From CAZESH01 sp964514665 (GTDB lineage Bacteria; Bacillota; Bacilli; Paenibacillales; KCTC-25726): a DNA stretch of 6,875 bases. Within the stretch, counting starts at the first letter, position 1. Every line of letters starts with the position of its first letter. Of the stretch, positions 1 through 4,874 are shown in pieces. The notes under the pieces were generated by a model. It worked only from the letters and a program-made list of their open reading frames with translations. It made no database searches and was not told where the DNA came from. The stretch covers positions 1 to 6,875 of the forward strand of contig CAZESH010000241.1 in the NCBI GenBank assembly GCA_964514665.1, in the 5' to 3' direction. A program made the translations under genes and the position numbers.

Positions 1-1
1 A

Positions 2-145
2 GCGGATAGTATGCAGCCGCAACAATACCGGAATACGGTAACATTGGATTTCGGCCGCAAGATCGACGAAAGGCACAGTGACGATTTGGCGGATATCGTT
101 AATCTGGCCCGCAGTTCCTTAGAGATCTTTCAATTTGCCGATTGA
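2..145 (+). CDS. C-terminal end of an unidentified protein (5' end outside window)
   Basis: A frame open from the first bases runs 47 codons to a TGA at 143-145. The product ends in ...ARSSLEIFQFAD and is acidic, with no membrane segment and no motif I recognise. An ATG at 11 lies in this frame but has no Shine-Dalgarno sequence in front of it, so I read the segment as the tail of a longer gene that starts upstream of the window rather than as a small complete gene. It ends 57 bp before thyA, with no clear terminator between. That it is coding at all rests on the open frame and on balanced codon use, so the call is tentative. Confidence 0.45.
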   Translation, partial: ADSMQPQQYRNTVTLDFGRKIDERHSDDLADIVNLARSSLEIFQFAD

Positions 146-175
146 TTAAAAATTTCTTTTTAGCGAAGCGGAAAT

Positions 176-184
176 TGGTATAAT
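176..184 (+). promoter_or_regulatory. Extended -10 promoter of thyA
   Basis: TGGTATAAT is a perfect extended -10 element (TGnTATAAT) with a consensus hexamer at 179-184. The -35 region (about 156-161) is a pyrimidine run without TTGACA resemblance, which fits an extended -10 promoter. The inferred transcription start is near 191, giving a leader of only about 12 nt, so that the Shine-Dalgarno GAGGTGA (192-198) would sit almost at the 5' end. An imperfectly explained inverted repeat, AATTTC (151-156) and GAAATT (171-176), flanks the -35 region. The element is seen directly; its activity is inferred. Confidence 0.55.
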
Positions 185-202
185 AGGAGACGAGGTGAGA
201 CC

Positions 203-997
203 ATGAAACAGTATCTTGAATTGTTAAAGGATATTCTCGACAACGGAGTGGAGAAAGGGGACCGTACGGGCACGGGCACCTTGTCGGTGTTTGCAAGGCA
301 GCTCCGCTTCGATCTGGCGGAAGGCTTTCCCCTGCTGACGACCAAAAAGCTGCATACGCGTTCCATTTTTCATGAGCTGCTCTGGTTTGTGAGCGGCGAT
401 ACGAATATCCGTTACTTGAAGGAAAACAAGGTAACCATTTGGGACGAATGGGCCGATCCCAACGGAGATCTCGGTCCTGTATACGGCAAACAGTGGCGGG
501 CTTGGGAAGCGCCGGACGGCAGGAAAATCGACCAGCTGGCCCGCGTGATCGAAGGCCTGAAGAAAAATCCCGATTCCAGAAGGCATCTCGTGATCGCCTG
601 GAATCCTGCCGACGTGGATCAGATGGCGCTGCCGCCATGCCATTACGCCTTCCAGTTTTATGTGGCGAACGGCAAGCTTTCCTGCATGCTGACGATGCGC
701 AGTGTAGACAGCTTCCTCGGACTGCCCTTCAACATTGCAAGCTATGCGCTGCTTACGCACATGGTCGCCCAGCAATGCGGATATGAGGCGGGGGAATTCA
801 TTTGGTCCGGCGGTGACGTTCATTTGTACCGCAATCATTTGGAGCAGGCCAGATTGCAGCTCGACAGAGCGCCTTATCCGCTTCCGCAGTTGATCATCAA
901 GCGCAAGCCCGATTCAATATTCGATTATAAATATGAAGATTTCGAGATTGTCGGTTACACCGCACATCCGCACATCAAAGCGGAGGTTTCCGTTTAG
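203..997 (+). CDS. thyA: Thymidylate synthase (ThyA type)
   Basis: Converts dUMP to dTMP using 5,10-methylenetetrahydrofolate as both carbon donor and reductant, releasing dihydrofolate; cytosolic homodimer. At 264 aa it matches the length of E. coli ThyA. The residues that define the family fall at the E. coli positions: R21, E58, W80, R126-R127 (the phosphate-binding pair contributed by the other subunit), nucleophile C146 in PPCH, R166, D169, N177, and H207/Y209 for dUMP. The C-terminus ends HIKAEVSV in place of the E. coli HPGIKAPVAI tail. The ATG is supported by GAGGTGA four bases upstream and an extended -10 promoter before it. The next gene, 74 bp on, encodes dihydrofolate reductase, which recycles the dihydrofolate made here, the order also found in bacilli. 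Nothing suggests damage. Confidence 0.97.
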   Translation: MKQYLELLKDILDNGVEKGDRTGTGTLSVFARQLRFDLAEGFPLLTTKKLHTRSIFHELLWFVSGDTNIRYLKENKVTIWDEWADPNGDLGPVYGKQWRAWEAPDGRKIDQLARVIEGLKKNPDSRRHLVIAWNPADVDQMALPPCHYAFQFYVANGKLSCMLTMRSVDSFLGLPFNIASYALLTHMVAQQCGYEAGEFIWSGGDVHLYRNHLEQARLQLDRAPYPLPQLIIKRKPDSIFDYKYEDFEIVGYTAHPHIKAEVSV

Positions 998-1071
998 ACG
1001 GGACATATTTATGGACGGCTGCCGGCATATTGTTATGCGAATGTTCCGGTCTGCAGCAGGGAGGTAATGGA

Positions 1072-1578
1072 ATGGAGCCTTATAAGGGTTTTTCCGTCAT
1101 TGTCGCGATGGACAAAAATCGTGTAATCGGTAGTGACAATAAGCTGCCCTGGCGGCTGCCCGCCGAGCTGGCCTATTTCAAGAAGGTGACGATGGGTCAT
1201 CCCATCATCATGGGCAGGAAGACGCATGAATCGATCGGCAGGCCTTTGCCTGGCAGAGAGAATATTGTCCTCACCCGGGACGAAGACTACAGCTCGCAAG
1301 GATGCAGCGTCGTGCACAGCGTGGATGAAGCCCGCAAGCTTGTCGGTCAGAGGGAGGCCTTCGTAATCGGAGGGGCGGAGATCCTCAAGCTTTTTTTTCC
1401 TTATGTCGAAAAATTGTATATCACTTGGATCGATCATGAATTTGCCGGAGATACTTATTTTCCGCCCATCCATGATGAGGAGTGGCAGTTGATCAGCTCG
1501 GAAGACGGGCTTACGGACGAGAAAAATCCGTATCGCTACGAGTTCAGGATATACATCAAAAAAAACGTCCAAGCCTAG
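1072..1578 (+). CDS. folA: Dihydrofolate reductase
   Basis: Reduces dihydrofolate to tetrahydrofolate with NADPH, closing the cycle opened by the adjacent ThyA; target of trimethoprim. The frame could open earlier at a TTG (1030), but ATG 1072 has AGGGAGGT (1058-1065) six bases upstream and gives 168 aa, the normal family length. Visible motifs: the N-terminal strand FSVIVAMDKNRVIG, the active-site loop KLPWRLPAELAYFK (residues 24-37), MGRKTHESIGRPLPGR (47-62, NADPH phosphate binding), and VIGGAEI (98-104). The catalytic carboxylate is Glu32 where E. coli has Asp27; Glu also occurs in the B. cereus group, so it is not abnormal. I99 aligns with E. coli I94, with no obvious known trimethoprim-resistance change. 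A T8 run (1391-1398) lies in the coding sequence. Probably cotranscribed with thyA. Confidence 0.95.
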   Translation: MEPYKGFSVIVAMDKNRVIGSDNKLPWRLPAELAYFKKVTMGHPIIMGRKTHESIGRPLPGRENIVLTRDEDYSSQGCSVVHSVDEARKLVGQREAFVIGGAEILKLFFPYVEKLYITWIDHEFAGDTYFPPIHDEEWQLISSEDGLTDEKNPYRYEFRIYIKKNVQA

Positions 1579-1618
1579 GCGCGGCCGGAATCGCTCTTGG
1601 AGACGCTGGGGGAAGAAC

Positions 1619-2617
1619 ATGAACGCTTACAAGCAGCTTATTGCCGCATTTTTCGGCATCACGATCATTATCGTTGTAGGCGCGTTGGGATTTGAATACA
1701 TAGAAGGAATTTCATTTTTCGATGCCTTGTGGATGACGATCATCAGTATGCTTACGGTCGGATACGGCGATATTTATCCGCATACGGAGGATGGCAAAAT
1801 TTACGCGATGATCCTGATACCGCTTGGCATCGGGATAGGTACATACGCATTGGGAGCCATTGCGGCAGCAATAATCGAAGGCAAATTTTCCAAGTCTGTG
1901 GGGAGGAAAAGAATGGAACGGAAAATCGGCAGCCTGGAGCAGCATTACATTATATGCGGGTTCGGCCGCGTAGGCCAGCAGGTGCTAAGCCAGTTGCAGA
2001 TGGAAAAGGTTTCCGCTGTGGTAATCGAACGGGAATTTCCCGAAAATCAGCCGCAGCCCGATTTTTTGTATTTGCAAGGGGATGCGACGGAAGACCGCAT
2101 ACTGCGCCAAGCCGGGATTGAAAAAGCGGCGGGCTTGGTGGCCTGCTTGCCGGATGATGCGGACAACGTGTTTGTGACTTTGACTGCAAAAGGCTTCAAT
2201 CCGCATATCCAGATCGTGTCCAGGGCTGAAAAACAGGAATCCGAAGCCAAGCTGCTGAGAGCGGGAGCGGATAAGGTGATCAATCCATCCAGCATTGGCG
2301 GCAGAAGAATGGCCATGTCGATTCTTAAACCGAATAGCGTTGAGTATATCGATACGATCCTGCAGTCGCACAGTGAGGATTTTCGCGTTGAAGAAATTTT
2401 GGTTGAGCCTATCTCTCCTTATGTAAATCAATCGTTAAAGGAATTGGCGATCCGTGAAAAGTTCGGCGTGAATGTAGTGGCGATTAAACGCAGCGGACAT
2501 TTGGACAGCCATCTGCATGCCGACAATGTGCTGCGGGCAAACGATATTTTGATCGTTTTCGGTTCAACATCGCAGTTGACGGATTTCGAAAAAGCGATTA
2601 ACCAGACCAAGGGATAG
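1619..2617 (+). CDS. Two-TM potassium channel with RCK domain (MthK/YugO-like)
   Basis: Predicted K+-selective channel of the plasma membrane with a ligand-gated cytoplasmic ring. Order along 332 aa: TM1 about 6-27; pore helix about 35-45; selectivity filter TVGYGD 46-51; TM2 about 61-87; linker to about 108; RCK_N Rossmann domain from 109, with GFGRVGQ at 114-120 and an acidic residue (E137) ending strand 2, the pattern for NAD-type or other nucleotide ligands; GDATEDRILRQAGIEKA at 154-170; RCK_C about 255-328. The length is close to MthK (about 336 aa). The ATG follows GGGGGA (1608-1613) at five bases. It starts 40 bp after the dihydrofolate reductase stop with no terminator seen, so it may be read from the thyA promoter. 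An in-frame internal start at M99 is described separately. The ligand (Ca2+, cyclic-di-AMP, NAD) cannot be told from sequence. Confidence 0.92.
   Translation: MNAYKQLIAAFFGITIIIVVGALGFEYIEGISFFDALWMTIISMLTVGYGDIYPHTEDGKIYAMILIPLGIGIGTYALGAIAAAIIEGKFSKSVGRKRMERKIGSLEQHYIICGFGRVGQQVLSQLQMEKVSAVVIEREFPENQPQPDFLYLQGDATEDRILRQAGIEKAAGLVACLPDDADNVFVTLTAKGFNPHIQIVSRAEKQESEAKLLRAGADKVINPSSIGGRRMAMSILKPNSVEYIDTILQSHSEDFRVEEILVEPISPYVNQSLKELAIREKFGVNVVAIKRSGHLDSHLHADNVLRANDILIVFGSTSQLTDFEKAINQTKG
1900..1915 (+). promoter_or_regulatory. Candidate internal ribosome binding site and start for a free RCK subunit
   Basis: Inside the potassium-channel gene, GGGGAGG (1900-1906) stands six bases before an in-frame ATG (1913-1915, M99 of the channel). 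This Shine-Dalgarno is stronger than the one for the full-length start. The ATG lies between TM2 and the RCK Rossmann motif, 15 residues before GFGRVG, so initiation here would make a 234-aa soluble RCK protein (1913-2617). In archaeal MthK an internal Met107 at the equivalent place yields free RCK subunits that complete the octameric gating ring. Caution: the codons read Val-Gly-Arg-Lys-Arg-Met, so the purine run may be only a consequence of a basic linker. Confidence 0.45.
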
Positions 2618-2672
2618 TCAGTAACCCATTAAAATCCACTGCATAAGCTGGAAAAAAAGAAGGTGGATGAAA

Positions 2673-3140
2673 ATGATGAATGGTTTTTCCATGTCCGGAA
2701 TGAAAGAAATGACGGCTCATGCCTCATTTCCCGGTTTTACGAATTATCCGATGTTTGTGAGTGATCTGGCAAAAGCAATCGATGATCAAGCTTTTGCCGT
2801 CCGGTGGTACGAAGCGCTGTTGAGCGAAACCTCTAACCCGCTTCATCAGCGCTGGATCCGTCATGCCTATGAGGACGAGAAAAAGCATTTGCACATGTTT
2901 TCCTCACTTTACCAGCGGATGACCGGGCAAATGCATCCGATTCGGGGTGCGGAAGCGGTGAAAGGGGATTACAAGACGCAAATTCTTCATGCCCTGGAGG
3001 AGGAATTGAAAGCTTCAGAAGCGTACAGAACGATGTATCTCAACACCACCATTCCTGAATTGAGAGATACACTGTTCGAAGCGATGACCGATGAGATGGA
3101 ACATGCCATGCGTTTTTCGTTTATTTACCAACAGATTTAA
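2673..3140 (+). CDS. Ferritin-like (rubrerythrin-type) di-iron protein
   Basis: A small, probably cytosolic four-helix-bundle protein of the ferritin-like superfamily, likely binding two irons and handling iron, peroxide or oxygen; the exact reaction is unknown. ATG 2667 lies in the same frame but directly abuts AGGTGG (2661-2666); ATG 2673, six bases after it, is the better start and gives 155 aa. Numbered from there: helix 1 about 29-52, helix 2 with E69-K-K-H72, helix 3 with E111-x2-A-x3-Y118, helix 4 with E141-M-E-H144. The two ExxH motifs and the helix-3 Glu are the expected di-iron ligands. Helix 1 has D38-Q39 where the E-x2-A-x3-Y pattern would place Glu at 39. The Met-rich N-terminus (about 1-14) precedes the bundle. 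It lies 55 bp after the channel gene with no convincing promoter, and just before a hemerythrin gene. Confidence 0.78.
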   Translation: MMNGFSMSGMKEMTAHASFPGFTNYPMFVSDLAKAIDDQAFAVRWYEALLSETSNPLHQRWIRHAYEDEKKHLHMFSSLYQRMTGQMHPIRGAEAVKGDYKTQILHALEEELKASEAYRTMYLNTTIPELRDTLFEAMTDEMEHAMRFSFIYQQI

Positions 3141-3146
3141 GCAATT

Positions 3147-3162
3147 CGTGATTAATTTCACA
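3147..3162 (+). promoter_or_regulatory. FNR/CRP-family operator centred at -41.5
   Basis: CGTGATTAATTTCACA matches the TGTGA-N6-TCACA operator of the CRP/FNR family (the form used by Bacillus Fnr) at nine of ten specified bases. It is centred at 3154.5. With the -10 hexamer TATACT at 3184-3189 and a start inferred at 3196, the centre is at -41.5, the classical position for a class II activator that overlaps and replaces the -35 element. No -35 consensus is present, in agreement. The regulator itself is not in this window. Confidence 0.6.
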
Positions 3163-3183
3163 TAATTTTCCCGCCAACTTCGT

Positions 3184-3189
3184 TATACT
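3184..3189 (+). promoter_or_regulatory. -10 element for the hemerythrin/HesB-like operon
   Basis: TATACT matches the -10 consensus at five of six bases. The segment 17 bp upstream (CATAAT, 3161-3166) is not a -35 element; instead the FNR/CRP-like operator lies there. The inferred start near 3196 leaves a leader of about 22 nt holding GGAGGG (3208-3213). The promoter would transcribe the hemerythrin-like gene and the overlapping HesB-like gene. Confidence 0.55.
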
Positions 3190-3217
3190 AGGAGTAACCC
3201 TAGAAACGGAGGGAATA

Positions 3218-3715
3218 ATGATGGCCATGAAAGCGGATGAGCGGCGGAAAAAGCAGCAAGGCTTCCTCCTTGCATGGAAAAGGGAACATGGTAAGATCAG
3301 ACAGCAGTTGACCGACATGCTGCAAAAAGCGGAAGCCGCTTTGCCGAGCGGCAATGAGCAGCGTTTGCTGCTGATGGAGGAATGTGCCGTACAGCTGAGG
3401 CAGATTATGCATGAAGTCGAGCGTCATGCCGAACTGGAGCAAACCGAGCTGTTCCCCGCTGTAGCTGGGCATGACGGTTATGATATCGGCGCGGTCGCCG
3501 TGCTGGAAAAAGAACACACCTTGGCAATGGAGTACGCCCGCGGGTTTTTGCAGGCTTTTCAGCATACAGAAACGCTGGACAATGCGGCAATGCATGAATT
3601 AATCACTTATTTACAGCAGGTTCATTATATTTTGCTGGAGCATTTCCTGAAGGTGCAAACGCAGATCTTTCCGCATATTGAACATAAAACCATGCTCTCG
3701 CGGGTCAGGGAATGA
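3218..3715 (+). CDS. Hemerythrin-like (HHE domain) protein
   Basis: Soluble four-helix protein of the hemerythrin/HHE cation-binding family, expected to bind a non-heme di-iron centre that senses, binds or scavenges O2 or NO. Of 165 aa, the candidate ligands are H24 (KREH), H70-x3-E74 followed by ELFP, H100 (EKEH), and H142 in a second HxxxX-x3-IFP motif. In that fourth helix the usual Glu (H-x3-E) is V146, and the position of the hemerythrin Asp (H-x4-D) is Q147, so the metal site looks atypical. ATG 3218 is four bases after GGAGGG; ATG 3221, seven bases after it, is equally possible. The stop overlaps the start of the HesB-like gene (ATGA at 3712-3715), indicating translational coupling. 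An FNR-like promoter lies upstream, which suits an oxygen- or nitrosative-stress role. Role within RIC/YtfE-like iron repair is a possibility only. Confidence 0.82.
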   Translation: MMAMKADERRKKQQGFLLAWKREHGKIRQQLTDMLQKAEAALPSGNEQRLLLMEECAVQLRQIMHEVERHAELEQTELFPAVAGHDGYDIGAVAVLEKEHTLAMEYARGFLQAFQHTETLDNAAMHELITYLQQVHYILLEHFLKVQTQIFPHIEHKTMLSRVRE

Positions 3716-4050
3716 CGAAGCTGCTGAGCGTTACCAAAGAAGCGGCGGACAGCTACAAACAAGAGCTCAATCTTCAAGCCGGTGATGTCGTCAGGCTGTT
3801 CGTTCAGGTCGGAGGGATGAACCGGACGCCCGTCCCCGGCTTTGCCTTCGGCGTGCAAAAGGTGGAGGCGCCGGGGCAGTTGGAGCTGTCAGAGCACCAC
3901 GTTAAAGCGCATGCCGGGGACATCACATTTTTGATTCATGAAGATGAATTGTGGTGCTTGAATGGACGCCAATTGACGATATGCAGGAACGGTTTGACCG
4001 AGGAGATTCAATTTGTATATCTTGAGCCGTATTTAACCGCGACTACCTAA
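3712..4050 (+). CDS. HesB/IscA-fold protein lacking the Fe-S cysteines (YneR-like)
   Basis: A 112-aa protein resembling the HesB/YadR/YfhF group (Fe-S biogenesis domain) of bacilli: VTKEAADSYKQELNL at the N-terminus, GDVVRLFVQVGG (24-35), GFAFGV (43-48), and DITFLIHEDELW (70-81). Classical IscA/SufA proteins carry one Cys near residue 35 and a C-terminal CxC. Here the only cysteines are C82 and C91, neither in those positions, so canonical cluster delivery is unlikely; the bacillar subgroup is of unknown function. The ATG overlaps the hemerythrin stop by 4 nt and has AGGGA immediately before it, too close for an efficient independent site, so expression probably depends on coupling to the hemerythrin gene. 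A direct role in iron or oxygen handling is inferred from this arrangement. Confidence 0.72.
   Translation: MTKLLSVTKEAADSYKQELNLQAGDVVRLFVQVGGMNRTPVPGFAFGVQKVEAPGQLELSEHHVKAHAGDITFLIHEDELWCLNGRQLTICRNGLTEEIQFVYLEPYLTATT
3994..4021 (+). promoter_or_regulatory. Possible promoter of the downstream hypothetical gene
   Basis: TTGACC (3994-3999, five of six to -35 consensus), a 16-bp spacer and TATATC (4016-4021, four of six) lie within the 3' end of the HesB-like gene. The inferred start near 4028 would give a leader of about 64 nt containing the small hairpin TCGAT/ATCGA (4064-4079). Being within coding sequence, the match may be chance. Confidence 0.25.
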
Positions 4051-4091
4051 AAAAGAAGGAGTCTCGATTTTTTTATCGAATTCAAGAGTAA

Positions 4092-4763
4092 ATGAAATTC
4101 CCGGGAAAGAAGGGGATCGGCATACGAATTGAACCAAATCAACCGATTCAATCGATTCAACCGGTAAAGGAGAACCTTATGCAGCTGCCGCAGGATCAAC
4201 GGCAGGTGCATTCGAAGAAAGGCAGTGCCCGGCAAACGGAAAACCGCGATGCGGCATCTCCGATTCGCGAAGATTTGTTCTTCAATGGCAAACAGGATTT
4301 TCAAGAGCTGAGAAAGAAGCTGGGCGGTATTCTTAACGGTATTTATGACAACAGTATCAAAAAGGAAGATTTCAACAAGCGGATGTCAAGCATTGCCGAC
4401 GATTACAGCAAAGAAGGGATGACGCCAAACGAGCTGCAGTCGGTAGTTCGCGCGATTGGCGCTTTTTCCAAGCTGGAAAGCAATATCATAGCCGGTCAAA
4501 GAGCGATGAATGATCCGGAGAAGCTGAATAAAGCGATAGCTTTTCATGATACCTTGCCTTATAACGAGTGGGTAAATCCGCAAACAGTCAAGCAATACAA
4601 GCAATCGCAAACCATGATTAACGAGTGGGCGAAAGGCTACGCCGCGGACAAAGGTCTGGATGCCGTTTCGGTCAAGACCGATAACCTTGATTGGGGCAAA
4701 TGGGCTGTATACGGCGATGGAAAATCGGATGGCAGAGGCACGATTATCGACCAACTCAAATAG
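4092..4763 (+). CDS. Hypothetical soluble protein, unrecognised
   Basis: I do not recognise this protein. The longest frame starts at ATG 4092, directly after an in-frame TAA, and gives 223 aa, but that ATG has only a weak AAGAG before it. An in-frame ATG at 4179 (M30) has an excellent AAAGGAG (4166-4172) six bases upstream and would give 194 aa; it may be the true start, though the site also encodes Lys-Glu and could be coincidental. The protein is hydrophilic, with no cysteine, signal peptide or membrane segment. Residues 1-60 are basic, Gln/Pro-rich and probably disordered, with an NQPIQSIQPV repeat. Residues about 62-150 look helical (KQDFQELRKKLGGILNGIYD, then a segment with DDYSKEGMTPNELQS). 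The last 30 residues are Gly/Asp/Trp-rich (NLDWGKWAVYGDGKSDGRG). It ends 111 bp before the kinase start. Confidence 0.6.
   Translation: MKFPGKKGIGIRIEPNQPIQSIQPVKENLMQLPQDQRQVHSKKGSARQTENRDAASPIREDLFFNGKQDFQELRKKLGGILNGIYDNSIKKEDFNKRMSSIADDYSKEGMTPNELQSVVRAIGAFSKLESNIIAGQRAMNDPEKLNKAIAFHDTLPYNEWVNPQTVKQYKQSQTMINEWAKGYAADKGLDAVSVKTDNLDWGKWAVYGDGKSDGRGTIIDQLK
4132..4158 (+). repeat. Three copies of a 9-bp tandem repeat
   Basis: AACCAAATC, AACCGATTC and AATCGATTC stand head to tail, with a further partial AACCGG after them. The period is three codons, so in the frame of the hypothetical protein it writes Pro-Asn-Gln-Pro-Ile-Gln-Ser-Ile-Gln-Pro. It lies between the two possible start codons of that gene, and may be either coding or part of its leader. 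Confidence 0.6.
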
Positions 4764-4787
4764 AAATAAGCATAACATATGAAAAGC

Positions 4788-4822
4788 AGACTGTGAGTCT
4801 AAGATTTATAGACTTCCGGTCT
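4788..4822 (+). promoter_or_regulatory. Two tandem 13-bp palindromes, candidate operator or attenuator
   Basis: AGACTGTGAGTCT (4788-4800) and AGACTTCCGGTCT (4810-4822) are two copies of the pattern AGACT-N3-RGTCT, with start-to-start spacing of 22 bp, about two helical turns. This is the look of a tandem dimer-binding operator. The half-sites can also pair as RNA: 1 with 2, 3 with 4 (followed by TTTT at 4823-4826), or 2 with 3 as a perfect 6-bp stem (AGTCTA 4796-4801, TAGACT 4809-4814), the last excluding the others. They fill the gap upstream of the histidine kinase gene. Which reading is right cannot be decided from sequence; no clear promoter hexamers were found nearby. Confidence 0.45.
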
Positions 4823-4874
4823 TTTTGCCAGTAATCGAGAAAACCACGACGGGTTGAGAGGAGTAAGGTGCCGA

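Noticed and set aside
99..838. Long open frames (179-204 codons) on the minus strand opposite thyA
   Set aside because: The plus-strand ThyA is certain over this stretch; the reverse frames give no recognisable domain and are Arg/Pro/His-rich as expected for shadows of a coding strand.
1011..1067. 18-codon frame between thyA and dihydrofolate reductase, ending in TAA beside the reductase ribosome site, as a leader peptide
   Set aside because: No Shine-Dalgarno at ATG 1011, no runs of a regulatory amino acid, and no alternative hairpins seen around it.
1391..1398. T8 run in dihydrofolate reductase as a slippage or phase-variation site
   Set aside because: The frame is intact and encodes the expected Leu-Phe-Phe; one homopolymer in an essential gene is not evidence of programmed slippage.
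2611..2627. Inverted repeat GGGATA / TAACCC after the channel gene as a terminator
   Set aside because: Five pairs with an internal A-A mismatch and no T tract following.
4064..4079. Hairpin TCGAT, T6 loop, ATCGA after the HesB-like gene as a terminator
   Set aside because: Five AT-rich base pairs with the T run in the loop and none after the stem; not an intrinsic terminator.
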